The position numbers were made by a program, and so were the translations under genes. Positions 32,181 through 43,045 of a stretch of DNA of 51,520 nt are shown piece by piece (positions within the stretch are counted from its first letter, which is position 1; each line of letters starts with the position of its first letter). The DNA comes from Nymphaea colorata (taxonomy: Eukaryota; Streptophyta; Magnoliopsida; Nymphaeales; Nymphaeaceae). The notes beneath the pieces are model-generated. The model searched no databases, was not told where the DNA came from, and saw only the letters and a program-made list of their open reading frames with translations. The DNA is taken from the NCBI RefSeq assembly GCF_008831285.2, contig NC_045140.1, forward strand, positions 28,354,131 to 28,405,650, written 5' to 3'.

Positions 32181-35100
32181 TGTTCGCACCCCACTCCCTT
32201 TTCAAGAAGGTCGAAATGCGAGTCAGCAAAATTCTTTTAAAATTGGGGTTTTGAGAAAATTTTCAAGAGAAAGGGATCCGCTCGTCGGTACGAGGTCCAA
32301 CCGTTCCTGCCGCCTTTAACAGGGGTAATTAGACCAAGGACTAAAGATCATTTGGATCATATACGAGTTATTGATGTAAGTCCTATATGCTTATGCATTG
32401 AGGTTTTGGATTCAAGAACCGAAATTCATTTTTTTGAATAAATGAATTTGAATATTGGGGGTTTTCAAGTTGGTTTAAAATCCTTTGTTTTGGTGTTATT
32501 TGAAACACATAATTCTTGAGGATTTTTGAAGATTTGGAATTGAGTTCTTTGTTGTGAACTCTAGATGATGATGATCATCTTATGATAAAAATTGATTTTG
32601 AACTCTTCTTTTGTCAAATCATGTGATTTGTAGAATTCATTCTTTTGAAAGAACATAGGTTCCAAATTGTTAGAAAACATGTTGTTTTTCAAATGCACTT
32701 TGGCCAAAAGATTATGAATGCATTGCTTGTGTTTTCTTTTGAAGTTAAGTGAAGTTTACAAATTCTCATTGCAATATGACTTGGTCACTTTTTGCAACTT
32801 AAATTTGAATCACTTAATTTCTTGAGAATGTGCATGTGGTGCCATTGATTTTGAGTGAAAGTGAATGCATGAAACGAGAATGGAAACTATATGGAACATT
32901 CATTCTTCTCTCTCTCATAATCCATCAAGATTCATTCATATGAAACATACATTCTTCACTCCCTCATAATCTCTCAAAGTCCGTATTGCACGTCATACAA
33001 TCTATACATGAAGATTGATTAAAATGTAGGACTTTCTCTATATGTGCTCATTATATGATTAAGCACATGAATTAGAGATGTAGTCCATAAGCTTGAGGCT
33101 TGACATAAAATTATCAAAATGATGAAAATATATAAATGATGTCAAGTTCAATCTTTGAAACGGATGGGAGACATGGATGACGTCCACTTTTGTCTCAAAA
33201 TAGCTAAAAATCAGACCTTGTGTTGATTTAAATAGCTGAAAATTGTGGACATTGATTCCAATAAGGACTTGTTTCTTAGATAGAAACAATGAGTTTTTCA
33301 AATCTATTCAAATTCCAGATTTCGTAGTAATGAAATCATCAACTCCTTTGGATGATTCTAGGATGGTTGGTATTTCAAATACGTAAATTTTGATATTCTT
33401 AAACCAATTCCTATAAAACATGGTCTGATTTCAACAACATACATACATCTTACGTATGGGTTTGCTGAAATTAAGTAAAAATGAAATGAAAGTAATTTAT
33501 AATCTTGCACTAGAAAAATCAATAAAAATGGCCAATTTCCTTAAAGACCGGTTTGGAAACATGTTCCAACCTGATTTTAAGGGAGGAATGTAATTTTTGA
33601 CAAGAAATCGGATGCATATATGTACATATATAACAATGTATACATATACGTACCTTACTTTTCAAAATGAAATTTTATCAAGGGACCGCATGACTCATGA
33701 ATCATGATGATTCATGGCTGGGTTCTTTTATGTAGGAAGATTGAGAACTTGTTTCAAATCTTCCCTACTACCCTTGATTAATTAAATTGAAAGACATGAA
33801 TCAAAATGACTGTGAATAAGAAAGAAAATAAAACAATACTCAAGCTTATTCGTCCATCATTTCGCCACGCAAGGGTGGATCACATTCATAAAAACGTATC
33901 CATCCCTTATAGGCATTTTCATCATACGTGATGTAGCAAAATCACTTTCTCACCGTGGGATTCTCTCATGGTAGGGAGTTCAAAATGGTATTAAGTTGGT
34001 TCCTTTGAAAGGGACGTGGCCTTGGGGCCCATTTCGAAATTTGATACTTGGGTTCATATTTAAGAAAAACCGACATATGCATGCATTATGCATTAACATG
34101 TACATTGAAGCGTAGGTTTCCCTTAGCTGGACATCATTCCCAGCCGTAAGCAAATGAAAATAAACCCTCCCACGAATTGTTGGAATTAAAATAAATCAAC
34201 AATAAGCTAAAGTAGAAGAGAAGTGAGTTAAGATCACCTACCTTGCGGTCGGTCTTGATGTTTGTCTTTCGTCTTCACTTGTTTTCTAACCCAAGCAATC
34301 CTAAGCAAGAATCCAACCGTGGATTCAAGCTTAGCAAAGCTAGAATAAGAAATAGCTTGCTTGCTGGAATTTGGAGTGGTAAAGAGGGCTTCTCACCACG
34401 AAAATCCTAAGTAAGGGTTCACTTAAGCACCCTAACTTAGCAAAATCAATGGGGAGAATAGAAGAAAGTGAAGAAGAGAATGGGAGAAAAAGGGGAAGGG
34501 GGCTTGGACGAACCTCTTCTCTCTTCCTTGGCTTCTCCCTCCTAGCTCCTTGGCTGCAGCAATTTGATAGAATGCTCCAAAATTTCGTCCTCCCCCTTAG
34601 TGGCCAAGGGGAGGTTTATATAGAGGAGGAGGTGGGTTCAACCACCTTCTTAACTCACCTTGGGAACTTACTTAAGACCTTGGGGACTTGTAAAATGAGT
34701 TAAATAGACTTTAAAGGCTCTAATTGACCATTTCTCAGCCCATTTCCACGAGCTAGGTGGGCTGGGCTAGGTTTGGTCAACTTGGGTTCAGACCTAGGTG
34801 ACCATTTTGACCAAAATTTTGGACGAAAATGCCCTTACACAGGGTTTTGCCCTTATTTTATACTATTTATTTTTTTTTTGTTTGAAATCGAGCTTATAAG
34901 GTTAAAACCTAGTTACTAAGCTCCAAATGCCATTGAATTATGATAATTAAATTTAAATTTTAATAAAATTTAAAAATTTTATCAAATTTGGTTCGAAAAG
35001 GGTATTTTCGTCCAAAACTTGATTGAAAATGGATTTCAACTGAATCAAACTTTCACTTGAGAAATTCAATTTAAATTTGGTATTTGATTCAAGCATTTGA

Positions 35101-36007
35101 CAAATTCAAATGTTTATTTGCCTTTCATAAACCATTTTAGGCTTTTTAATCTTAAGTTGACCGCAGAAGGGCAAAATTGTCCAAATTGATCAATTTCGAC
35201 CAATTGACCAAAGTCAAAGCTCATTTGCAAGTAGTTTGACTTTATTTGAGGTAATTTGATAAATTTGGGTCAAGAAAGCTCTTAATTGAGCTAAATTGTA
35301 CTTTGACTGAGTTTAGTCAAAGTGGGTTTGGTTCGGTCAAAGTCTATTTTCGTCCATTAATTGGATCATGAGACAGACTTACGTTTTGACTATGTTGAGC
35401 CCATTGTGACCGAACCTAGCTGGAATTGGCACCACATTTGAGTGCACCCGGGTCAAACCTACTTGGATTAAGTAGGTTAGGTGAGTTTGACCAGTCTAGT
35501 AATTGCTTCCTTGGAAATGATTTTTTTCTTTAAGGAGGATCTGGTTAAAGAAGAGAGAGAGACATAAATGTCTCTCTTTTCCTAGGTTTCTCCTTTATTT
35601 CTTCTTGAAAATGACTTTTCTTCAATTAATTTGAGAGAAAATATTTATTTATTATTTTTTTTTTGACATGGAGGGGGGCATGGCCCCTGGGGAGGGCTCT
35701 TGACCACACGGGCTAGGTGGGGCCCACACGTGGGTCCCACGTAGCATTTTAGACTGAATTAGATCCAATTCTTGGATCTAAGTCAAAATTTGCATTTTGC
35801 AATTGGATTTGGATTTCAAATGACATTTGCAATTGAATTTGGACTCGTAATCCTGCATTGGGATTCGTGTATCGGGTTAAATTCACGATTTGAATCTAAT
35901 TGTTCTTTAGATTCGAAATTGGCTTTGAAATTGCAAATTTTCACAATTCTTTTGTGAAATTTTCACATTGCTTCAATTTTGATGTGGAAAAATTTGGGGT
36001 GTTAACA
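32181..36007 (-). repeat. 5' LTR of the Tat element
   Basis: 3,827 bp, direct repeat of 19000-22831 with constant offsets (13181, then 13176 after two small deletions). Substitutions seen relative to the left copy are about seven. One deletion is four bases in an AT dinucleotide run, the other one base in an A run. Confidence 0.95.
34615..34622 (-). promoter_or_regulatory. TATA box of the Tat 5' LTR
   Basis: TATATAAA on the minus strand, followed by CCTCCCC and then a purine-rich region. The start of transcription would be expected about 30 bp downstream (near 34585). W-box cores lie upstream, at 34722-35788. Confidence 0.62.
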
Positions 36008-36325
36008 GTATGTAAAGAAAAGAAGAACTCAAGCAAATACTAGAGACAATCATGTACGTGGTTCGGCATTCAATTGCCTACGTCCACGGGAAGAAGGAGC
36101 TCTTATTGAATGAGAAATTTTCCTGCCACGCTCGTTACATGGTAAAGCATCAATTTATAGAGAGTGTAGTTACCGTTAATATTTTGGTAAGCAATAACAA
36201 GGGAAGGAAATCAATAGACATGGCAACCCCAGCACAATGAAAGCAACCCGAAGGAACCAACGGTCATCTTCAATCATGAATTGGGTTTCCAATTAAAAGA
36301 GCCTCCTTCCGTTAACCGCTCAACA
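36008..36325 (-). repeat. Copia 3' LTR, main part
   Basis: Minus strand begins TGTTGAGCGG immediately after the polypurine tract. It includes CTCTATAAATTGATGC (TATA-like) and TTCAATAAGAGC (poly(A)-like), then ends at the Tat insertion point, seven bases before the probable LTR end. Confidence 0.7.
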
Positions 36326-36790
36326 CTCCCCCTCAAGTTGGGAAGAGTGAAGATTAACAATTCCCAACTTGGCCATGGTGTCGGTTAACTTGTCTTTGGT
36401 GACGGGTTTGGTGAATATATCTGCATATTGATCTTCACTTCGAACAAACGGAGTAATAATGCTTCCATTTTGGACCTTTTCACGGATGAAATGACAATCA
36501 ATTTCATGTGTTTTTGTCCGTTCATGAAACACTGAGTTTGCAGCTATATGGATTGCGGCTTGATTGTCACAATATAGTTTCATGGAGGGGATAAGTTAAC
36601 CCCATCTCTGTTATTATTGCCTTGAGCCAAGTCAGTTCGCAGCTGTGTTTGCCATGGCTCTGTACTCTACTTCTGCGCTAGACCTCGAGACGGTTTTTTG
36701 CTTCTTACTTTTCCATGAAACTAGATTTCCTCCAATTGTTACACAATAACCAGTGGTAGATCTTCCTATCTGACTTACTGCCAGGCCCAG
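36320..36790 (-). pseudogene. Copia RNase H, frameshifted
   Basis: RNase H pieces in different frames: [10 protein letters not shown] at the left of the domain, then [37 protein letters not shown], and finally [20 protein letters not shown] and [11 protein letters not shown]. At least two frame changes (near 36780 and near 36590-36640) break the domain. The final frame ends at a stop just before the polypurine tract, as in intact copia elements. Confidence 0.82.
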
Positions 36791-37680
36791 TCGGCGTCTG
36801 AAAAACCTTCAATAGAAATGTCCTTATTACGTTTCATCCAAATGCCTCTACCAGGTGCTCCCTTTAAGTACCTTAGAATGCGATCGATGGCGTGAAAATG
36901 TGTACTTTGAGGAGCATGCATATATTTACTTACTTCACTTACGGCAAATGTTATATCTGGCCTGGTGACTGTCAAATATATGAGTTTCCCAACCATCCTC
37001 TGATATCTTTTAATGTCTTTGATAGGCCCGTCATTGGCAGTCATGTCTAAGTTGTGATTGACCTCAATTGGTGTCATTGCAGGTTTCGATCCCAATTTCC
37101 CTGTTTCTTTCAGTAGATCCAGAGTGTATTTTCTTTGAGATAGAAATTACCTTTCTTTGAATGACTTACTTCAATTCCAAGAAAGTATTTTAATCGTCCA
37201 AGATCCTTGATCTCAAATTTCTGATGAAGATATTTCTTGGTTTCTTCTATCAATTTTTGGGACGTCCCTATAATGACAATATCATCCACATATACTAATA
37301 GCAAGATAGTTTCATTATGTGAACGATAAATGAATAAAGAATTATCTGAAATGCTGCAATAATATCCAAAGTTTATCAGAGCTGACTAAGTTTTGGAGTA
37401 CCAGGCACGGGGAGATTGCTTGAGACCATAAATGGATTTTTTCAATTTGCAGACCAGATTTTCTTTACCTTTGTGTTCTAATCCTTGAGGAATCTCCATA
37501 TACACTTCTTCTTGGAGGTCGCCTTGAAGAAAAGCATTCTTCACGTCAAGCTGATAACATTCCCACTCAAAATTGCAAGCAATAGATATTATAGTTCTCA
37601 AAGTAGTCATTTTTGCAACAGGAGCGAAAGTTTCAGAGTAATCTACCCCCTCGGTTTGAGAGAATCCACGTGCCACCAGT
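36775..37680 (-). pseudogene. Copia reverse transcriptase, broken
   Basis: Three adjacent segments: [20 protein letters not shown] to [19 protein letters not shown] (37676-37386); LLVYVDDIVIIGTSQKL to YFLGIEVSHSKKGNFYLKE (37304-37110, catalytic YVDD intact); then AMTPIEVNHNLDM to YQRMVGKLIYLTVTRPDI (37095-36775). Frames change between the segments, so no full-length enzyme is encoded. Confidence 0.87.
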
Positions 37681-37689
37681 CTGGCTTTA

Positions 37690-38426
37690 TATCTTTCATC
37701 GAGCCATCGCTATGAAATTTAACTTTAAATATCCACTTACAAGTCACTGGTTTTTTTCCCGAGGAAAGAGGAACGAGATCCCAAGTCCCATTTTTTGTTA
37801 ATGCATCCAATTCTTCCTTTATAGCTTTTCTCCAATGAGGTTCCTGATTTGCTTCTTCAACGTTTCTGGTTCCACCACACTATCTAATTTCACAAACAAA
37901 GCAGCTTGTTTTTGGGAAAATTGTTGTAGTTTACTTGAGCTTCATAGGATACTTGACTTGATGTTCATGACAAAGTCTCTAAGTCTTAGAGGTGTCTGAC
38001 GGGTTCTAACTGATCTGCGCATGGTGGTGACTTCTCCATAGGTTGTTCGTTCTGGTTTGGAATTATATTGTCCTCTGGTTGAAAAGCTGGTGATTGATAG
38101 TTAACTTCTGCGTCTGCCATAGGAGAAACATTGGGAAGAGATAGAGAATTTGATTGATGGTTTTCATCTCCCCTGAAACTGATATTGATGGTTGCTCATC
38201 TCCCCCTGAAATTGATTTTTGAAATAGGCTTGTGCCTCATCAAACTTCACATCTCGAGATACAAACATCCTTTTTGATATAGGGTCAAAACATCGAAAAC
38301 CTTTTTTTCTGGAAGCATAACCCATAAAACACATTTCATGGCACGAGTTTGAAGTTTATTTCGATGCTTTGGCGATTTCCAAACATAGACAATACAACCA
38401 AACTTTTTTAAGTGATCAATAGATGT
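37690..38426 (-). other. Copia linker between integrase and reverse transcriptase
   Basis: Degenerate linker of the polyprotein; no conserved domain and many stops. It lies between the integrase fragment and the reverse-transcriptase segments of the same element. Confidence 0.55.
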
Positions 38427-38920
38427 TTACACCACCATGAGAACTTCAATAGGCGCTTTATTTTCAAGATTGCGTCTTGGCAATCTATTCATAATATAGT
38501 TTGCCGTAGAGAGAGCCTCATTCCAAAAACGTTCAGGAACTTGATTTTGAAATAATAAAGCGCGTGTCACTTCAAGTAGATGTCTATTTCTTCTTTCTGA
38601 AACTCCATTCTGTTGTGGAGTTTCTCTGCATGTCATTTGGTGTTCCATACCAGTTTGATTTGAGAAAGATTCAAAAGTTATGATTAACATACTCAGTTCC
38701 ATTGTCAGTGCGAAAGATTTTAATTTTAGTTCCAAACTGAGTAGAAAACCATATTATAAAAAATCTGGAACTTAGAAAAACACTTCATCCTTGGACCGAA
38801 GAAAGTAAATCCAACTTACTTTGGAGAAAATCATAATAAATGAGAGATAATATTTGAAGCCATTGTAAGAATCAATCGGGGCAGGTCCCCAAACATCTGA
38901 ATGAACCAATTCAAACATAT
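38427..38920 (-). pseudogene. Copia integrase core fragment
   Basis: LVHSDVWGPAPIDSYNGFKYY (first catalytic Asp) lies next to the assembly gap. Then, after shifts, QQNGVSERRNRHLLEVTRAL (catalytic Glu), followed by PERFWNEALSTANYIMNRLP. The region around the second Asp is readable only in a different frame. Amino-terminal sequence is lost in the gap. Confidence 0.82.
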
Positions 38921-39020
38921 NNNNNNNNNNNNNNNNNNNNNNNNNNNNNNNNNNNNNNNNNNNNNNNNNNNNNNNNNNNNNNNNNNNNNNNNNNNNNNNN
39001 NNNNNNNNNNNNNNNNNNNN
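38921..39020. other. Assembly gap (100 N)
   Basis: Exactly 100 undetermined bases, a usual placeholder size. At least 440 bp must be missing, because the 5' LTR of the next element starts here about 441 bp inside the LTR relative to its partner. Confidence 0.98.
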
Positions 39021-39195
39021 TGGCACTAGGCCCGTTTTGCTTTATGAATAACAAGTAAATAAAGTTAGTCTTAGGCTTGTTAATAGTAGGATTCGAGGTA
39101 GGAACCTAGCCTAGCGGGTTGTGCTTGGCGTTTTGGATTTGGGGTCTTGGGTAGAGAGTGAGATCTGGATTGTAGACTCGCTCAAATAGGATTAG

Positions 39196-39203
39196 TATAA
39201 ATA
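39196..39203 (+). promoter_or_regulatory. TATA box in the chromovirus 5' LTR
   Basis: TATAAATA within AGTATAAATACTTTTGG; the same site in the 3' LTR is 48557-48564. Transcription would begin about 30 bp downstream. Confidence 0.7.
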
Positions 39204-40441
39204 CTTTTGGATCATTGTAATTCGTATCAAAGATTAAGGAATTGAAAGCATTTTGCGCAAGGCGCTCTTTCTCCTCCGTGCGAGGTTTGGCTCTCCCTCC
39301 TCATTCTCGAGGAACTCTGAATCAGAAATCAAAGCACAGCCCTTGCTCGTGAGTGCAAGCTTGTGCCCTCTCATCCCTCGCGCCCCCTTCCCACCGTGGC
39401 GTTTCTTCCTCTCTTGAAGCACTTGAAGCACCGGCGGTGAACCAGCCAACGCTCAAGTTGGACGGCTTGCGGCGGATCTTCTTCCTCACCGGCTGAGATC
39501 CTCCCTTGTCCACGGCATCATCCCCTTCAAAGCGTATTTCAGCAAAGTTCAGCGCCTTCTTCACGGTCACGGTGAGGCTGAGAGGCTGTTCTGGCAGCAG
39601 GGAAGATTGAATCCATTTCTGGATTCAATATCGACGGCAGTAAAGGTTAGTGGCTTGATTTCGTGTTTTCCTTGCGTTTTTAGGATTCCGGTCTAGGGGA
39701 GAGCATCCCGAGGTTTCTGTTCTTTCTCGGTCTACCCGAGAACAGAGCGAGAGTTCTCAGGTGAAGACTCTCTAGGCGAAGTCCTAATCGCATTTGGAAC
39801 ATTGATTTCGGCGCTCTTTCCTTGCCAAATCAAGCGTGTGAGATTTGGAGAAACGGCCACGGATTGAGTTCGATCCCTCGGCCTGTTTCTGCATTTCTGT
39901 TCCTCGGTGCAGCAGAGCCGAATCTGCTAGTTGGAGTAATCGGGCCGCAGAAAACTATTTTTCGCATTCTAGTTGGAATCGCCCTCTCTCAAGTATCGCG
40001 TTGGTCTTTCCCAAGTTCCATCCGATAGCGGAATAGAGGTCTCGGCTTCCTGCCGGAATTCTGCTGAATTCCGGCCAGCTCCACGTTGTTCTCTAGTCCA
40101 GCAGCCTAATCACTGTTGTATCTTGAGTTCCATCCGTGGGAAATTAGCGTGCTTAAGTTCATTAGATTCGCCGGTAAGGGAATTCCGATATAGTCAAATT
40201 GGAGCCCATTCCGACGGTGGAATAGTGAGTTCGGCTGTCCGCCGAAATTCTGCTGCTTCTCCATTCCGCTCTGCATTTTCCGGCAGAACTCGTGACCCGA
40301 GGCGTGAAGGACGACATTGCCCTTGCTCCGGTGAAAGCTGTAGTGAAGACGACGAGGACACCTTGGTCAATTTGGGAGGCGTCGCTCAAACCGTGCCACC
40401 GGTCGCATCAAGCTCGAACCCACTCGACTTCGGTTGAACCA

Positions 40442-40449
40442 GGTAAGTC
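40442..40449 (+). promoter_or_regulatory. Consensus 5' splice site in the LTR leader
   Basis: CCAG|GTAAGTCT is a full match to the plant donor consensus, with the intron starting at 40443. It falls a few bases after the stop of a 154-codon upstream frame. The same site lies at 49808-49815. A spliced leader is possible but no acceptor was proved. Confidence 0.4.
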
Positions 40450-40469
40450 TAATCTTGTCCCTTGCCTCT

Positions 40470-40905
40470 GCCACGTGTCCTCCATCCGAGCCATCTCCCT
40501 CAACCGAAAACCAGTTATTTCCTAAGAGTTCCACTTCGAGTAAGTTTAGGAAAGTGCCCCCCTAGTTCGTAGGATCCACCTCGCCACCTCATCCCACTTT
40601 ACTTGTTGCTCGGTCTTCCCCTTAGTCGCATGTAGTTGTGGCCGCACATCTTGCCACGTGTCACCATCTCAAGCCTCACGACTCAGCCCTTCCTCCACCT
40701 CGTCAAGTCACTTCTCCATTGAGTACTCGCGTCTTGCACCTCTCCCTTGCCTTTTTTCCCCACTTAGCGCACCTCTCCCCCAACTCGCGCCCCTCTTCCT
40801 AAACTTTAGGAAAAGCACCCGAGGACTCGTTCCTCCCTTGGCTGTCTCTCCACCTCGCCCAACCGCAGCTAGTCTCCACCCTTGATCTGTCCACGTGTCT
40901 CCATC
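40470..40905 (+). repeat. Three spaced CCACGTGTC (G-box) repeats
   Basis: GCCACGTGTCCTCCATC near 40470, GCCACGTGTCACCATC near 40653 and TCCACGTGTCTCCATC near 40890 share a core and a following CCATC. They are in the transcribed part of the LTR, and again in the 3' LTR. CACGTG is the core of plant G-box/ABRE elements. Confidence 0.6.
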
Positions 40906-42509
40906 TCCCCTTCTTCGAAGTCCACTAAGCTACATCGTGTAGCTATCTCCCCTTTTTCCCGATTCTAGTCTAGGTTCATCCCCTTCTCTTTAGGAAAGCA
41001 TTTCACCTTTCCCTTGTTGATAGGCATTCCCTTAGCGCACTCTAGCTGACCCGTTCATCTTGCCAAGTGGCGAGCATCCAGGCCTTCACCTACTCGACCT
41101 AACCCACTTGGTCCTAACCCAGCTAAACCTTAACCGGACTTACCCAGTCGACCTCTTCTAGGTCTTAACCCAAGTAGACTGAACCCGACCTGACCTAGCC
41201 TAGTAGGAACTCGGTCAAACCCGAGGCACCTTAGGTTGAACCCAATTGACTCGAGTTTATCTCGAGTGTCCCATTGACCAGACCCAACCGAGCTCATTTG
41301 TGATCTCTCTTCATCTCCAACCAGCTCGCTAAGTCCCAACACCCGAGCCTTACCTTAGCTCTGCTTCCTCTAGCCTACCCTAGCCTTTAACCTCACTTCG
41401 CTTAACCAGCCTACCCGTAGAGCTCTGCCCGTCCAAGCTAACCCGACCTTAGCTAGGGACTAGGAACAGCCGGAGACGCTAGCCGCTCGCTAGCCGTCGT
41501 CGGCCAGCCCTCGGCCACCCGCGCCGTCGTCGGCATTCCTTGTCGATAACCGTGGCCGAGCCACTTCCAGCGCCAGGTAGGTAGGCACTGCCGCAAGGCT
41601 TTCGCCCCCTCGGCCGCGCCGCATCCCGCAGGCGCATCTCAGGCGACAGGCGGTCGCCTCCTCCTTCCGTCAGCACCGCGGCATCCAGCCCGCGTCTCAG
41701 GTGACAGGTGGTCGCACAACCTTGTCGGCACTCTGTCTGTCTGCCCGGTCGACAGTAAGCTCGTCTAGGCTACTCGTCCGCAGGTTCGCCCACAACAGCA
41801 GCCGATTGTTCTCGGCAGTGCACTGCCCGTCAGTACCGACAGCAGGCGGCTGTCTCGGCCAGCAGTCTGTCCACGTCGTCCGACAGCAGGAGGCTGTCCA
41901 GGCCGCGCGCTTCACGCCGGCCCGTGAGCTGCAATACCCGGGGCTTAGGTATTCTACCCCGTGGTCTCTCGGCACAGCCAAGGCAGCGCCTTGGTCGGTA
42001 ACGCTCTCCAGCCTTTGTAGATTCGGGGAGGGTGTTCATTCTGTTTTTGCACTAGGATTTCATCTAGTTTATTTAATTTGTTGTTTTAGCCCAGGCTTCG
42101 GCCAAGCTCCTCACTGTGGCACCTCGAGGGTCTTATTGCCCGAGACACGGTCGCAAGGAGCAGACCTACCCATTTACTTTCGTTGGGTGTGGTTTGTCCG
42201 TTAGAAGTGGTTTGCATGGTTTGGTGTGTTTGTGAGTGAGTTGAGAGTAATCTTTGTATCGCTTGCGTTTGTACTAGCCTGTAACCCCTGTAGTTGTTTG
42301 TAATAGGTTATTCCTTAGTTAGGTTGGGAAACTTAACCCTGTGTAACTTTATCCTAGGGGTTGTGCGCCGGGGTTTGTCCGGCCGGGTAGATTAATTGTA
42401 CTAAATTTTATTTAGGAATTTTGGTTTTTAGGTAGTACTCAAGTCGGTCTTGGCAGTAGGAGCGTCTTGGTTAGGAAATTCTGGCCTAATCGGGACGAGT
42501 CCTAACAAT

Positions 42510-42522
42510 TGGTATCAGAGCC
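42510..42522 (+). other. Primer-binding site, initiator Met tRNA type
   Basis: TGGTATCAGAGCC, the usual plant initiator-methionine tRNA complement, two bases after the LTR end. Confidence 0.93.
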
Positions 42523-43045
42523 AACTTGAGACTAGAACTGTCAGTTTGAGCACCCGACCTACAAAAAAAAAAGTCAGCTTCAGAAGGTACTTCAAACGGC
42601 AGAAATTCAGAGGTATCAGTTTCGGGTTTTCTTGTCAGGGTATTTCGGGTTTCTAAGTCGTTAGAAAAGTAAAGGTTTCACGACTTCCAGCATTATATTG
42701 CGTAAGTTCTAGGCTTCGCTTGCTCGAATTTAGCAAGTGTGGGGTTGTACACAACGTACACCCGAGGGCAGCTAAGCTCGAGGCTCGTCGTCGAGACACC
42801 AGGCGGGTGTGACGATTTAGGCTTTTTAAAGCCCGGCCGAGAGCGAGGTGAGATTGCCTAGGCGCTAAGGCGTAGCGCGGCTTTAGACGGGCCAACCCGT
42901 CTCCCTTGCCTTAGGACTCACGCGCGGCAGCTCAAGCAGTGGCAGCGGCAGCGTGACAGAGTCGACAGTCTAGGTTAGATTAAGAGTGGCAGTTGTGTCA
43001 GACTTTGGATTTCAGTTAGGTTAGTTTTTGAGTTCGCAAGTTAAA
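42523..43045 (+). other. Internal leader before gag-pol
   Basis: About 520 bp untranslated, no long frame on the plus strand. It is GC-rich near 42740-42960. Confidence 0.6.

Larger units (their letters stand above)
19000..36007 (-). mobile_element. Tat-lineage Ty3/gypsy retrotransposon, 17,008 bp
   Basis: Two 3.83-kb direct repeats bracket a minus-strand interior. Order: 5' LTR (32181-36007), primer-binding site, plant-mobile-domain ORF, gag-protease, reverse transcriptase, RNase H plus archaeal-type RNase H, integrase, polypurine tract, 3' LTR (19000-22831). The double RNase H, the extra ORF before gag and the lack of a chromodomain place it in the Tat/Ogre group of plant Ty3 elements. The target duplication is GTATG. 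The LTRs differ by about seven substitutions and two small length changes, so insertion is young. Two frameshifts in pol suggest this copy is defective, or that the assembly has errors. It is inserted in the 3' LTR of a copia element. Confidence 0.95.
36008..38920 (-). mobile_element. Degenerate Ty1/copia element, interrupted by the Tat element
   Basis: Minus-strand remnant with 3' LTR part (36008-36325), polypurine tract (36326-36340, minus strand ACTTGAGGGGGAG), RNase H, reverse transcriptase, linker and integrase core. The amino part (gag, protease, integrase zinc finger) would lie in or beyond the 100-N gap. Frameshifts and stops are frequent. Confidence 0.88.
39021..42507 (+). repeat. 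5' LTR of the chromovirus element, head missing
   Basis: Direct repeat of 48381-51520 and the unseen remainder. It ends with CCTAACA two bases before the primer-binding site; the LTR start (TGTTACGG in the 3' copy) falls in the gap. A TATA box lies early, so the transcribed R-U5 part is unusually long, about 3.3 kb, and is rich in C and CT. Confidence 0.93.

Noticed and set aside
38772-39026. Frame running through the N gap
   Set aside because: The undetermined bases make it look open; only the part left of the gap is real copia integrase.
39973-40437. 154-codon frame in the chromovirus LTR, repeated at 49339-49803
   Set aside because: Repeated only because the LTRs are copies. No domain is recognised. 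Kept only as a possible upstream frame before a splice donor.
41090-41480. AACCC-rich stretch in the chromovirus LTR suggesting telomere-like repeats
   Set aside because: Spacing is irregular and the plant telomere unit (TTTAGGG/CCCTAAA) is not repeated in tandem.
43028-43045. Upstream TTG start for the chromovirus polyprotein
   Set aside because: Plant genes start at ATG, and the first ATG in frame is 43046.
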